From Halobacillus halophilus DSM 2266 (GTDB lineage: Bacteria; Bacillota; Bacilli; Bacillales; Halobacillaceae): a stretch of DNA of 64,000 nucleotides. Below are positions 41,740-51,080 of the stretch, piece after piece. The stretch covers positions 3,844,001 through 3,908,000 of the forward strand of contig NC_017668.1 of assembly GCF_000284515.1 (NCBI RefSeq), in the 5' to 3' direction. Below the pieces are notes generated by a model, which made no database searches, was not told where the DNA came from, and saw nothing but the letters and a program-made list of their open reading frames with translations. A program made the position numbers and the translations under genes. Numbering within the stretch: the stretch's first letter is position 1; every line of letters begins with the position of its first letter.

Positions 41740-43296
41740 CTATTCAGATACTAAATTGAAATTTTCTCTTAGTTTGAACTTTTGAAGTTTACCGCTGGCA
41801 TTTCTCGGAAGCTCATCTACAAACTCATAGCGTCTGGGTCGCTTATACCGGGCCAACCGATTACTGGATGTACAGAACTCATCAAGAGTTTGTTCATTAA
41901 GGCTTTCATCTTGTTTAACAATAAAAGCTACCACTCGTTCTCCCCATATTTCGTCCGGTTCACCAATAACGGCTGCATCGAGTACGAGAGGGTGATCAAA
42001 CAAAGTATCCTCTACCTCTCTGGAATATATATTTTCCCCGCCCGATATAATCATATCTTTAACCCTATCACTGACCCATAAATAACCCTCATCATCTAAT
42101 GAGCCAATATCTCCTGTATGATACCACCCTTTATACAGAGCTTCCTCTGTTGCTTCCGGTCGGTTGTAATACCCCTCCATCATACTAGGTCCTCGTACAA
42201 TAATTTCCCCTCGTTCACCAGGTTTGCAGATAGCCTCCGGTTCAGACGGCCCATGCTCGTTGGTTCTTACTACCCGAATTTCATGATTTAAGAGCGCTCG
42301 GCCCGCTGATCCAGCTTTTGAAACTTGCTCGTCTTCCATTAAAGCAGTAATCGCCGGCCCCATCTCCGTCATACCATAAGCCTGCAGAAGCTGTACTCCA
42401 ATCGCTTCGTGCAGACGTAATGTTAAGGCGGGTGCCATTGGCGCTCCACCATACAGTCCTTTTCTGAGGGTCTGGAAATCCTCTTGAGAGAAGTCCTCCT
42501 GGAGCATCATATTCCACATGGTAGGTGCAGCAAACAACGTCGTAATTTGCTCCTGTTTAATCGTTTCAATAACGGAAGGAGCATCAAAGTGGTGAAGCAA
42601 CACATTGGTACTTCCAATCATGACTCTTGGGAAGAAAGCGCAATGCAGTTCAGCACAGTGAAAGATGGGAGCCGTGGTTAATCCCCGATCCTCCGGGTTC
42701 AACTGCAGGCAGGCGGCTATAATTAAAGATTGATCAATCATATCCCTGTGGGAGTGAACGACTCCTTTCGGAAGGCCGGTTGTACCAGAGGTGTACATGA
42801 TCGCATAGGGATCTGTTTCATCTAAGTCGCAGGAAGGTCTGACAATGGGAGCATCTATTAATTGATCATAGTAATGGACAGCATAAGCAAGGTCGTGTTG
42901 ATCAATTGACCATAACTCTACATCGCTAAGCACAGGGATTAACGGCTCCACTCGATCCGCAACAGCCTTCTCAAAAAGAACCACTTTCGGAGCAGCGTCT
43001 TTTAGAATAAATTCGATTTCTTTAGAGGTAAGCCGGAAGTTGATCGGATTGAAGATGGCCCCGAGCTTCGTACAGGCAAAAAGTGCTGTCGCAAATTCGG
43101 CAGTATTAAACAGGATGGTCGAAACTTTATCCCCTTTTCCGACGCCAGAAGTCTTAAGTGCATTAGCCAGTCGATTTACTTCAACATCCCACTCCTGAAA
43201 CGTCCATCTTGTACCTAAACGCAGATCCACTAATCCCTCTTTGTTCGGATATTTCGCTGCCGTCTGTTCAAACATGCTACGTAATGTTGCTCCCAC
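41740..43296 (-). CDS. Fatty acyl-CoA ligase (AMP-forming)
   Basis: ANL-superfamily ligase, 518 residues: P-loop YTSGTTGLPKG, YGMTEMGP, YHTGDIG and the C-terminal lysine motif NASGKLQK. It activates a carboxylic acid, probably a medium- or long-chain fatty acid, for beta-oxidation. Last of four tandem genes (acyl-CoA dehydrogenase, thiolase, SDR, ligase). Start GTG 43296 after AAAGGAG; a 63-bp gap separates it from the SDR gene. Confidence 0.9.
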   Translation of the reverse strand: MGATLRSMFEQTAAKYPNKEGLVDLRLGTRWTFQEWDVEVNRLANALKTSGVGKGDKVSTILFNTAEFATALFACTKLGAIFNPINFRLTSKEIEFILKDAAPKVVLFEKAVADRVEPLIPVLSDVELWSIDQHDLAYAVHYYDQLIDAPIVRPSCDLDETDPYAIMYTSGTTGLPKGVVHSHRDMIDQSLIIAACLQLNPEDRGLTTAPIFHCAELHCAFFPRVMIGSTNVLLHHFDAPSVIETIKQEQITTLFAAPTMWNMMLQEDFSQEDFQTLRKGLYGGAPMAPALTLRLHEAIGVQLLQAYGMTEMGPAITALMEDEQVSKAGSAGRALLNHEIRVVRTNEHGPSEPEAICKPGERGEIIVRGPSMMEGYYNRPEATEEALYKGWYHTGDIGSLDDEGYLWVSDRVKDMIISGGENIYSREVEDTLFDHPLVLDAAVIGEPDEIWGERVVAFIVKQDESLNEQTLDEFCTSSNRLARYKRPRRYEFVDELPRNASGKLQKFKLRENFNLVSE

Positions 43297-43359
43297 TTTG
43301 ATCGACTCCTTTTATATGATTTTAATAACACACGTTTTCAAGAACCCTCTCACGAACCC

Positions 43360-44127
43360 CTACTTTATTGGCATCCTCACTGCTCCGTCGAGACGGATCA
43401 CCTCCCCGTTCAACATGACGTTATCCAAAATAGTAAGTACCAGCTGGCTGAATTCTACAGGCATGCCGAGTCGTTTAGGAAAAGGCGTTATTTTTCCTAA
43501 CGAATCTCGCGCAGACTCTGGAAGCTGACTGAACATAGGTGTATCAAACAATCCTGGAGCAATCGTCATTACCCGTATTCCGTGCTGGGCAAGCTCTCTT
43601 GATATGGGGAGAGTCATCCCGATCACCCCGCTCTTTGAAGCACTGTAGGCGGACTGTCCAATCTGCCCGTCATACGCTGCAATAGATGCGGTATTCACAA
43701 TGACACCGCACTCACCTTTTTCATTCGGCAGGTTGTGCTGCATCTGCTCAGCCGTCAGCCGAATCATATTAAATGTGCCTATTAGATTTACTTCAATCAC
43801 CTTCGAAAAGGAATCCAATTGATGAACTCCCCGCTTTCCAATCACCTTTTCTCCAGTCGCAATTCCAGCACAATTGACAAGAACGTTCACTTTGCCAAAA
43901 GCGCGACATGCCTGATCGATGAGCTCTTTCGCTTGCTCGAAAGAAGTCACATCTGTTTTTTTAAAAAGAGCCGCCTCTCCTAACGATTGAGCAAGCTTAC
44001 TTCCACCTTCTGTATCCTGATCTGCAATAACAGCACGCCCGCCGTTCTCTACTATACTTCGGACTACTGCTTCCCCTAAACCGGAGGCTCCGCCCGTGAC
44101 AATCGCTATGATCTCTTTACCGTTCAT
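43360..44127 (-). CDS. SDR-type 3-hydroxyacyl-CoA dehydrogenase
   Basis: 255 residues, NAD-binding [16 protein letters not shown], catalytic Ser ([11 protein letters not shown]) and YSASK. The sequence around [12 protein letters not shown] resembles type II 3-hydroxyacyl-CoA dehydrogenases (HSD17B10-like), which oxidise the hydroxyacyl intermediate. Its start overlaps the thiolase stop (ATGA). Fits the third step of beta-oxidation in this operon. Confidence 0.87.
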   Translation of the reverse strand: MNGKEIIAIVTGGASGLGEAVVRSIVENGGRAVIADQDTEGGSKLAQSLGEAALFKKTDVTSFEQAKELIDQACRAFGKVNVLVNCAGIATGEKVIGKRGVHQLDSFSKVIEVNLIGTFNMIRLTAEQMQHNLPNEKGECGVIVNTASIAAYDGQIGQSAYSASKSGVIGMTLPISRELAQHGIRVMTIAPGLFDTPMFSQLPESARDSLGKITPFPKRLGMPVEFSQLVLTILDNVMLNGEVIRLDGAVRMPIK

Positions 44128-45284
44128 TCCTGCTTGTCCAGTCGTTCAATAATGGTACCATTGGCCATTCCCAATCCTTCACATATCGCAAGCAAACCAT
44201 ACCGCCCCCCGATACGCTCCAATTCATGAAGTAAACTAGTCATAAGTTTAGCTCCTGTAGCACCTAAGGGATGACCTAGAGCGATAGCTCCTCCATTTAC
44301 ATTTAACCGGTCATGTTCCACCTTTGTTTCCTTCATCCAGAATAAAGGTACGGACGCAAAAGCTTCATTAACTTCAAACAGATCGATGTCATCGAAGCTA
44401 AGTCCGGACTTTTGTAATACTTTATGCGTAGCAGGTACTGGTCCCGTCAACATTAGGGTTGGATCAGATCCCACTACCGAGCGGGCAACAATTCTAAATC
44501 TAGGCTGCACACCTAACTCTTCCGCTTTTTCACGCGACATTAATAAAAGGGCAGCTGCTCCATCACTGATTTGACTTGAATTTCCAGCTGTAATAAGTCC
44601 ATCCTCTTTAAAAGCAGGCTTCAACTGAGAAAGAGAAGCGGTAGAAGTACCTGGTCTTGGTCCCTGATCTAAGCTTACTATTATGGACTCTCCCTGCTCA
44701 TTCGATCCCTCTACGTTCATCATTTCCCTATCAAAACGTCCTTCTTTAATCGCATGCAGAGCTCTTTCGTGACTGGAAGCAGCATAAGCATCCAGTTCCT
44801 CCTTTGATATTTCCCACTTTTCTGCAATGCGTTCAGCGGATAGACCCTGGTTGATCATGTCATACTTCTCAGTAAGCTGTTCACTATACTTGCTCCCTTG
44901 CATATTGGAAAACATCGGTACACGCGACATGCTTTCTACTCCTCCGGCAATAACTACGTCCATATCCCCACAGGCAATCGCCTGGGAAGCAAAATGGACG
45001 GCCTGCTGACTCGAGCCGCATTGACGGTCTACGGTTACTCCGGGTACCTCTAGTGGAAAACCTGCCATCAGCGCTGAAATCCTGGCTACGTCCCCCGCCT
45101 GCTCACCTACTTGTGATACACAGCCTGCAATGACGTCTTCTACTTCCTTCGGATCCACTTGACTCCGTTCGATTAGTTCCTGTAGCACTAACGCAAAGAG
45201 TTCATCGGGCCTTTGCCCACTTAATAAACCATTTCTCTTTCCAACCGGGGTACGAACCGCTTCAACGATAACTACTTCCTTCAT
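44124..45284 (-). CDS. Acetyl-CoA acetyltransferase (thiolase)
   Basis: Thiolase of 386 residues with the nucleophilic Cys in DRQCGSSQQ, GHPLGATGA carrying the catalytic His, and the second Cys in ICEGLGMANG. Cleaves 3-ketoacyl-CoA in beta-oxidation. ATG 45284, 12 bp after the dehydrogenase gene; overlaps the SDR gene start. Confidence 0.93.
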   Translation of the reverse strand: MKEVVIVEAVRTPVGKRNGLLSGQRPDELFALVLQELIERSQVDPKEVEDVIAGCVSQVGEQAGDVARISALMAGFPLEVPGVTVDRQCGSSQQAVHFASQAIACGDMDVVIAGGVESMSRVPMFSNMQGSKYSEQLTEKYDMINQGLSAERIAEKWEISKEELDAYAASSHERALHAIKEGRFDREMMNVEGSNEQGESIIVSLDQGPRPGTSTASLSQLKPAFKEDGLITAGNSSQISDGAAALLLMSREKAEELGVQPRFRIVARSVVGSDPTLMLTGPVPATHKVLQKSGLSFDDIDLFEVNEAFASVPLFWMKETKVEHDRLNVNGGAIALGHPLGATGAKLMTSLLHELERIGGRYGLLAICEGLGMANGTIIERLDKQE

Positions 45285-45296
45285 ATTCCCTGCCTC

Positions 45297-46448
45297 CTAA
45301 ACGAGCCCCATTTTTTTCGCAATGATCGATTTCATGACTTCATTCGTGCCTGCATAAATAGCTGTGACTGGTGCGTCACGGAACCTTCTGGCTATCTCAA
45401 ACTCTTCCATATATCCGTAGCCTCCGTGCAATTGCATACATTCAAGCGCCACTTTTTTCACAAGTTCGGTTGTCCACCATTTGGCCATGGAAACCTGTTT
45501 TACCACATCTTCTCCCTGTATATGAGCTTCTATCGTTCGGTCGAGAAAAGTACGGCCTATTTCAACTTCCGTCTGCAGTTCAGCCAGTTTGAACTGAGTA
45601 TTTTGAAAAGAAGCGATCGACCGTCCGAACGCCTGGCGTTCTTTTACATATTGGATCGTCAGTTCTAGCATTCGCTCACAGGAAGCAATGGCTCCAATTC
45701 CTACGATCAGCCGTTCCTGCTGAAGCTGATTCATCAAATAATAGAACCCCTCTCCTTCTTTCCCTATCAGATTGGCAGCCGGTACTTTAGCGTCTTCGAA
45801 AATAAGTTCAGACGTATCCTGGCTGTGAAGTCCCACTTTTTCGAGCTGTTTTCCCCTTGTAAAGCCCGGTGTGTCTTTCTCTACTACGATCAGACTGATC
45901 CCTTTATGAGCTGGAGAGGCTTTAGGATCCGTCTTGCACACCACGAGGACTAAATCGGCATAGGTACCATTGGTGATAAACGTCTTTTCCCCATTTAATG
46001 TATAGTGGTCGTCTGTCTTCTGAGCTGTTGTCTTTACCGCTGCCAGGTCTGAACCAGCCCCTGGCTCAGTCATAGCAATAGCGGTCACACATTCCCCTGT
46101 CGTACATTTCGAAAGCCAACTTTTCTTTTGGTCCTCGGTCCCGTAAGCGGATAAATAGGGAACGACGATGTCGTTGTGCAGGCCAATGCCAATCAATCCT
46201 GTCCCCACTCTTTCCATCTCTTCATTAATAATTACGGAGTAACCAAAGTCAGCATGGAATCCGCCATACTCCTCATCTAGCCAAGGACATAGATAACCTT
46301 GTTCCCCGAGTTTTTTCCAAAAGGAACGTGGAATGGCTTTTTGTTTTTCCCACTCCTTAAAGTATGGATAAGCTTCTTTCTCCAGAAATTGGCGTAGTGA
46401 CCTTCGCAAAATATCATGCTCTTCTTTTATGTAACCTGCTTTCATCAT
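45297..46448 (-). CDS. Acyl-CoA dehydrogenase
   Basis: FAD-dependent acyl-CoA dehydrogenase, 383 residues, first gene of the operon. ITAMTEPGAGSD-like signature (AIAMTEPGAGSDLA), TFITNG, and QLHGGYGYMEEF with Tyr-Ala-Gly-Thr near the end (IYAGTNEVMKS) containing the catalytic Glu region. Catalyses the first oxidation of acyl-CoA; electrons pass to ETF encoded elsewhere. No enoyl-CoA hydratase is in the operon. Confidence 0.93.
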   Translation of the reverse strand: MMKAGYIKEEHDILRRSLRQFLEKEAYPYFKEWEKQKAIPRSFWKKLGEQGYLCPWLDEEYGGFHADFGYSVIINEEMERVGTGLIGIGLHNDIVVPYLSAYGTEDQKKSWLSKCTTGECVTAIAMTEPGAGSDLAAVKTTAQKTDDHYTLNGEKTFITNGTYADLVLVVCKTDPKASPAHKGISLIVVEKDTPGFTRGKQLEKVGLHSQDTSELIFEDAKVPAANLIGKEGEGFYYLMNQLQQERLIVGIGAIASCERMLELTIQYVKERQAFGRSIASFQNTQFKLAELQTEVEIGRTFLDRTIEAHIQGEDVVKQVSMAKWWTTELVKKVALECMQLHGGYGYMEEFEIARRFRDAPVTAIYAGTNEVMKSIIAKKMGLV

Positions 46449-46478
46449 AGCCTCCTAATTTAATCGTTCCTAAAGGGA

Positions 46479-46501
46479 AATCATTTTCTAATAGAATGAT
46501 T
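46479..46501. promoter_or_regulatory. Palindrome upstream of the fatty-acid operon (FadR-like candidate)
   Basis: AATCATT ... AATGATT 23-bp dyad, 31 bp before the acyl-CoA dehydrogenase start; shares ATCATT/AATGAT arms with TetR-type FadR operators of Bacillus but is not an exact match. Confidence 0.5.
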
Positions 46502-46532
46502 CTCTCTGCTCCTGTTTAATTCCTCCATGATT

Positions 46533-46548
46533 AGGAAAACGGTTACAA
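46533..46548 (+). promoter_or_regulatory. Candidate CcpA cre site upstream of the fatty-acid operon
   Basis: AGGAAAACGGTTACAA differs at one fixed position from the cre consensus WTGNAARCGNWWWCAW. Would place the operon under carbon catabolite control. Confidence 0.45.
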
Positions 46549-46667
46549 AAAGACGTTTAATTGAATAATATGACATGTTTTTACACCATGTTTAGGCTAA
46601 ACAGACGTTAAAGTCCTCCAATATAAACCCTTACAGGTAAGCAATTTGCCTCCGCAGCGCATAAAAA

Positions 46668-46703
46668 AGCTTGCAGGAAAACCAACTGGTTTTCCTGCAA
46701 GCA
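46668..46703 (-). terminator. Terminator of the HAD hydrolase gene
   Basis: GCTTGCAGGAAAACCA / TGGTTTTCCTGCAAGC, 16-bp perfect stem followed by TTTTTTATG on the minus strand. Confidence 0.95.
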
Positions 46704-46716
46704 GAATTTATGATCT

Positions 46717-47457
46717 CTATGAATTCAATATTTTTTCGATGGCCTGAGCTACTCCATCTTCAGCATTTGTTCCTGTGACGAACGCCGCTTCTTGCTTCAC
46801 TTCATCCTGAGCGTTGCCCATCGCGACTCCTACACCTGATTCACGGATCATCGCTATGTCATTCATGCTGTCCCCTACTGCCATCACGTTTTCCATCCGC
46901 AGATCAAGCCATTCACAAACTTTTAGCAAAGCCGCGGCTTTCGTGACACCTGTTGGGTTTACTTCAATATTCGTAGGACTGGAGTTTGTAACCTCAAGGT
47001 CCTGATTGCCATTCAGTTCCTGAAGAATAGCTTCTCTAATCTCATCATCTTCTATATCGAAACCGAACTTAAGCCAGTTATACTCTTCAATTTCTTTATC
47101 AAAAGGTTCCTGGGAGTTAAAAATTCCTTGTTCCGTAGAAGACCAGAAATATAATCCATGTTCTTCTTTCAGCTCCCACAAACGACTGACATGGTGAGGC
47201 TCCAGTAAGGTCTGGTCAACCAGTTCAAAGTCCTGATTATAAATCTCACCACCGTTGATCGTTACAATATAAGAAGAACGACCGAGCTGCTCCGCTATAT
47301 CGCGGCATCGCGACAGTGATCTTCCTGTACTTAATAGGACATGAATTCCCTGATCCTTTGCTTTTTGGACGGCTTTAATATTCGCGTCTGATACAGTTCC
47401 CTCCGGATTTACAAGGGTCCCATCTACGTCTAGTGCAATTAATTTAATATCTGTCAT
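46717..47457 (-). CDS. Cof-type HAD-IIB sugar phosphatase
   Basis: HAD hydrolase of the Cof/IIB class, 246 residues from ATG 47457 (GTG 47466 sits too close to the AGAGAGG site). Motif I ALDVDGTLV, motif II LLSTGRS, motif III lysine near PTGVTKAAAL and motif IV AVGDSMNDIAM are complete. Such enzymes dephosphorylate sugar phosphates or related metabolites. Single gene. Confidence 0.92.
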   Translation of the reverse strand: MTDIKLIALDVDGTLVNPEGTVSDANIKAVQKAKDQGIHVLLSTGRSLSRCRDIAEQLGRSSYIVTINGGEIYNQDFELVDQTLLEPHHVSRLWELKEEHGLYFWSSTEQGIFNSQEPFDKEIEEYNWLKFGFDIEDDEIREAILQELNGNQDLEVTNSSPTNIEVNPTGVTKAAALLKVCEWLDLRMENVMAVGDSMNDIAMIRESGVGVAMGNAQDEVKQEAAFVTGTNAEDGVAQAIEKILNS

Positions 47458-47590
47458 TGTATTCACGTCCTCTCTTCTACTTTCTCTATTCTAATACAAG
47501 GACAGACTTTCATACAACGAAACGACTAAACCGTATCGGCTGGTTGTTTCAATTGATTAACAAAAGTTCAATTTTTACGCTCCTATTTGC

Positions 47591-48442
47591 TTACCAGCCT
47601 ATTTTTTCAAGGGGTACAAATGTAGGAATCAAGGAATCATTGTAAACTTCACGAATGTGCTGCGCTACGTCTTCTTCCTGATATAGATCGACAATGGTTT
47701 GATACACTTCTTTATCCGTTTCATATGCGCGGGCTGCAATGATATTTATATAAGGCTGTGCCGTGTCATCTTCAATAAAGATGGCATCATCTACTGGAAC
47801 AAACCCGGCTTCAACGGCTACTCCATTATTAATGATTGATGCGGCAACGTCCGGCAGTACGCGGGGGGTCTGAGCCGCTACGATCGGTTCAAATTTTAAA
47901 TTCTTAGGATTTTCCTGAATCTTGTCTAGGTTCCCATTTCCATCAAAATCGTCAGGCAGACCAATCACTCCTGCTTTTTCAAGGAGTAATAAAGCCCGTC
48001 CCATATTGGTTGCCTCTTTTGGTATAGCAATAGTGCTTCCTTCTGGAATATTTGTAACATCCTCATATTTTTCAGAGTAGATTCCCATTGGAGCGATTAA
48101 CGTTGTACCAATAGGGGCCAGATCCAGATCATGTTCTTTTATAAAAGAGTCAAAATAAGAGACCGTTTGAAATGCGTTTAAATCAATGTCTCCGTCCGCA
48201 AGCGCCATATTAGGACGTACATAATCTGAAAACTCTACTAATTCGATCTCAATATTCTCCTTGGCTGCTTTTTCTTTTATTTTCTCCCAGATCGGCACGC
48301 CAGAACCATTCAGGCCGACTTTAACGACTTTTTTCTCCTCTGATCCTTCACTGGATTCTGCTCCGCTGCTTTCACTGGAACATCCTGCTAATACGGTTCC
48401 AATGGCAGCTACTAAACTTAATAAAATGAATAATTTCTTCAT
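47591..48442 (-). CDS. metQ: Methionine-binding lipoprotein MetQ
   Basis: Substrate-binding lipoprotein (NlpA family) of the methionine importer, 283 residues; lipobox VLAGC (Cys21), then VKVGLNGSGVPIWE and ETDKEVYQTIVDLYQ typical of MetQ. Last gene of metN-metI-metQ, 11 bp after metI. Controlled by the S-box riboswitch ahead of metN. Confidence 0.94.
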   Translation of the reverse strand: MKKLFILLSLVAAIGTVLAGCSSESSGAESSEGSEEKKVVKVGLNGSGVPIWEKIKEKAAKENIEIELVEFSDYVRPNMALADGDIDLNAFQTVSYFDSFIKEHDLDLAPIGTTLIAPMGIYSEKYEDVTNIPEGSTIAIPKEATNMGRALLLLEKAGVIGLPDDFDGNGNLDKIQENPKNLKFEPIVAAQTPRVLPDVAASIINNGVAVEAGFVPVDDAIFIEDDTAQPYINIIAARAYETDKEVYQTIVDLYQEEDVAQHIREVYNDSLIPTFVPLEKIGW

Positions 48443-48453
48443 CTTGAGACCTC

Positions 48454-49116
48454 CTATTGTCTGCGAATTTTTTTAGATACAAAGTTTCCTATTGTTTGAG
48501 TGATTTGCACAATGACCACGAGAAGAAGCACGGTCGCAATCATTATATCCGTCTCAAAACGCTGGTAGCCATAAGAAATAGCCAAATCACCCAGACCACC
48601 GCCGCCTACGAATCCGGCCATGGCTGAAGCCCCAACAAGACCAATCGTTGCGATGGTCAGATTCAGTACAATGGAACTTAACGCTTCCGGTATATACACG
48701 CGCGCGATAATTTGCCAGGGGGTCGCTCCCATAGCTTCCGCTGCTTCAATAACACCTGACTTCACCTCGAGTAGACTGCTCTCTACAAGCCGCGCGATGT
48801 AGGGCGCCGAGAAAATAACGAGCGGGACTACCGCTGCAGCCGTACCAATGGATGAGCCCACAATAAATCTTGTCACGGGCAGAATGGCTACCAGTAAGAT
48901 GATAAATGGGATCGACCTGAAGAAGTTAACTACTGAACTGAGCGCATTGAATATAGGTTTGTTTTCAAGCAGTCCGCCATCTTTAGTAACCACTAGCGCA
49001 ATCCCTAGGGGAAGACCAATTAATGTGGCTGCAAGCAGAGAAATCCCGACCATTAAGAGGGTCTGATTGGTAGCTTCCAGAATTCTCGGCCAAAAATCCA
49101 TTAAGTTAACCTGCAT
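48454..49116 (-). CDS. metI: Methionine ABC transporter permease MetI/MetP
   Basis: Permease with five membrane segments, 220 residues; EAA-type coupling motif (EAAEAMGATPWQI) and FRSIPFIILL are characteristic. Overlaps metN by 11 bp. Confidence 0.94.
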   Translation of the reverse strand: MQVNLMDFWPRILEATNQTLLMVGISLLAATLIGLPLGIALVVTKDGGLLENKPIFNALSSVVNFFRSIPFIILLVAILPVTRFIVGSSIGTAAAVVPLVIFSAPYIARLVESSLLEVKSGVIEAAEAMGATPWQIIARVYIPEALSSIVLNLTIATIGLVGASAMAGFVGGGGLGDLAISYGYQRFETDIMIATVLLLVVIVQITQTIGNFVSKKIRRQ

Positions 49117-50134
49117 GTGCTTTCACCTCCTGAACTGTCACAGAACGTTGGATGGAGTCGATTGCTCTCACAATTTCTTTATCTTCTCCCTGAAGTTCCA
49201 CCACTAAATGTCCAAACGGAATGCCCTGAAGCTCTGTAATCTGCCCGAAAAGTACATTCACTTCCACTTCATATGACTTCGACACGTGGGAAAGTACTGG
49301 CTGCCCCGCACTTTCATCTACAAAGGTGACACGGTAAATATGCCGGCTTGCTCCCCGCTTTTCTATCCCCTCCAGGATGGATGCTGGAATTTCATTTTCC
49401 ATAACCGTTCTTACAAAGTTCTTTGTAGTGGGATGTTCCGGCTGGGAAAACAAATCAAATATAGACCCTTGCTCGATGACACGACCATGTTCCATGACTG
49501 CGATCCGGTCGCAAACTTCACGGACCACATTCATTTCATGTGTGATCATAAGAATCGTGATGTTATATTCATCCCGCACTCTGCGCAAAAGTTTAAGAAT
49601 GGACTTGGTAGTCTCAGGATCAAGAGCAGATGTCGCTTCATCACATAGCAATATGTCCGGTGAGGTGGCTAACGCCCGTGCAATTCCGACCCTCTGCTTC
49701 TGTCCACCAGATAACTGGTCTGGATACTGCCTTGCTTTATCTGATAAACCTACAAATTCCAGGATTTCTTCTACACGTGAATCAATATCTTTTTTAGGTA
49801 CTCCTGATATTGCCAATGGAAAAGCGACATTGTGGCGTACCGTTTTAGACTCCAGCAGATTAAAGTGCTGAAAGATCATGCCGATTCGCTTCCGGACTTT
49901 TCGTAACTCGGGTTTAGACAGTTGGGTCAAATCTTCCCCATCCACGAGCAGCCTGCCTTCCGAAGGATATTCCAGTAAATTAACTAAACGAACAAGCGTA
50001 CTTTTTCCTGCCCCGCTATAACCAATAACTCCGAAGATTTCTCCTTTATTCACGGCTAAATCCACTTGATCTACAGCTCGTAATTCATTTCCATTGTGTT
50101 CATAGATTTTTGATACTCCTTCAAATTCAATCAT
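49106..50134 (-). CDS. metN: Methionine ABC transporter ATPase MetN
   Basis: ATPase of the methionine importer, 342 residues: Walker A GYSGAGKST, LSGGQKQRVGIARAL, Walker B LLCDEATSALD, and a C-terminal NIL/ACT-like domain (from about residue 265) that senses methionine. ATG 50134 (MIEFEGVSKIY) follows AAGGGGGGG by 8 nt; an upstream in-frame codon would add 12 charged residues with no site. Confidence 0.95.
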   Translation of the reverse strand: MIEFEGVSKIYEHNGNELRAVDQVDLAVNKGEIFGVIGYSGAGKSTLVRLVNLLEYPSEGRLLVDGEDLTQLSKPELRKVRKRIGMIFQHFNLLESKTVRHNVAFPLAISGVPKKDIDSRVEEILEFVGLSDKARQYPDQLSGGQKQRVGIARALATSPDILLCDEATSALDPETTKSILKLLRRVRDEYNITILMITHEMNVVREVCDRIAVMEHGRVIEQGSIFDLFSQPEHPTTKNFVRTVMENEIPASILEGIEKRGASRHIYRVTFVDESAGQPVLSHVSKSYEVEVNVLFGQITELQGIPFGHLVVELQGEDKEIVRAIDSIQRSVTVQEVKAHAG

Positions 50135-50225
50135 GAACGTTTCCCCCCCTTTGTTTTTCTTTTCTTCCAATTAGCTGTCTTTCTTATGTACGACAAAGCG
50201 TGAAACTTTCGTTATGGCACATAAA

Positions 50226-50262
50226 AGAGCCCCTCTTCTTAAAAGATAAGAAGAGGGGCTCT
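50226..50262 (-). terminator. S-box riboswitch terminator before metN
   Basis: AGAGCCCCTCTTCTTA / TAAGAAGAGGGGCTCT stem followed by TTTTATG on the minus strand; expression platform of the SAM riboswitch. Confidence 0.93.
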
Positions 50263-50276
50263 ATCATACGTGATTT

Positions 50277-50406
50277 ATGAGAACCGTCTCTTCTCATCTT
50301 TCACGTGCATAAAGCACCTGCTGGAGTTGGCACAGTTTCTGATGACGCATCAGTCCCGCTGCCGAGGTTTCGTAGGGCCAGTCCCTCCACCTCTCTAGAT
50401 AAGAAG
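50277..50406 (-). promoter_or_regulatory. SAM-I (S-box) riboswitch upstream of metNIQ
   Basis: Minus strand: CTTATCTAGAGAGGTGGAGG, GACTGGCCC, GAAACCTCGGCAGC, then CTGTGCCAACTCCAGCAGG and a final GATGAGAAGAG. All conserved S-box elements are present and a terminator follows, so SAM should shut off the importer. Confidence 0.95.
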
Positions 50407-50561
50407 ATTTTTATTTGTTTTTAAATTGGATGGTGATCATCTTATTATAGCTCATCAGCTTTGTCAATTTTATCTGTGAAACTTTTCGTTTTTTCTCCTT
50501 CCTGACTAAAAACCGGTCCCCATGTCTATTACAGTAAAACCCAATTTTTACGATTATCTTT

Positions 50562-50577
50562 ATACCTTAACGGGTAT
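50562..50577. promoter_or_regulatory. CstR-type operator 1, before the DUF302 gene
   Basis: ATACCTTAACGGGTAT: imperfect dyad of the same type as four sites in the adjacent sulfur locus, 34 bp before the DUF302 start. Confidence 0.65.
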
Positions 50578-50611
50578 GCTGAAATAGAGAGCTTATAAAG
50601 GAGGTTTAAAC

Positions 50612-50995
50612 ATGTTTCATTACACAGTAGAAACAGAAAAAGGAATTGAAGAAGCAGTAGAAAGTTTAGAAGCCAGCCTTAAAGAAGCCCAGTTCGGAGT
50701 TTTATGGAATTTTGATATCAAAGATAAACTCAATGAAAAAGGATTAGAATTCGAGAAAGAATTTAAAGTATTGGAAGTATGTAACCCTAAGGAAGCCCAG
50801 CGTATTCTTAATGAAAATACACTAGCTGGTTATTTCCTACCATGTAAAATGGTTGTTTATTCTGAGGGAGGCTCTACAAAAATTGGTATGCCTAAACCAA
50901 CTGCCCTCATTCAATTGGTGGAAGATGAACAAATTCAGAGACTCGCAGAAGATATTGAACAGCGATTAATCCATTGCATGGATCAAAGCGTGTAA
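50612..50995 (+). CDS. DUF302 protein
   Basis: 127-residue cytosolic protein of the DUF302 family: FHYTVETEKGIEEAVESL at the start and EVCNPKEAQRILNEN, LPCKMVVYSEGGSTKIG in the core. Family function is unknown but members are often encoded with sulfur or redox genes. Two cysteines (VCNP, LPCK) are in conserved-looking places. ATG 50612, AAGGAGG upstream. A CstR-type palindrome in front suggests membership of the persulfide regulon although it is separated from the main locus by repeat E and a DUF421 gene. Confidence 0.85.
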   Translation: MFHYTVETEKGIEEAVESLEASLKEAQFGVLWNFDIKDKLNEKGLEFEKEFKVLEVCNPKEAQRILNENTLAGYFLPCKMVVYSEGGSTKIGMPKPTALIQLVEDEQIQRLAEDIEQRLIHCMDQSV

Positions 50996-51003
50996 CGGAT
51001 ATG

Positions 51004-51040
51004 AGGAGGGATAATCATTGAATTATCCTTCCTTTTTTTA
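51004..51040 (+). terminator. Terminator of the DUF302 gene
   Basis: AGGAGGGATAAT / AATTATCCTTCCT followed by TTTTTTA. Confidence 0.85.
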
Positions 51041-51080
51041 TTTAGATCTGTTAAATCTGGTTGTTAATTTTCATAAGAGG

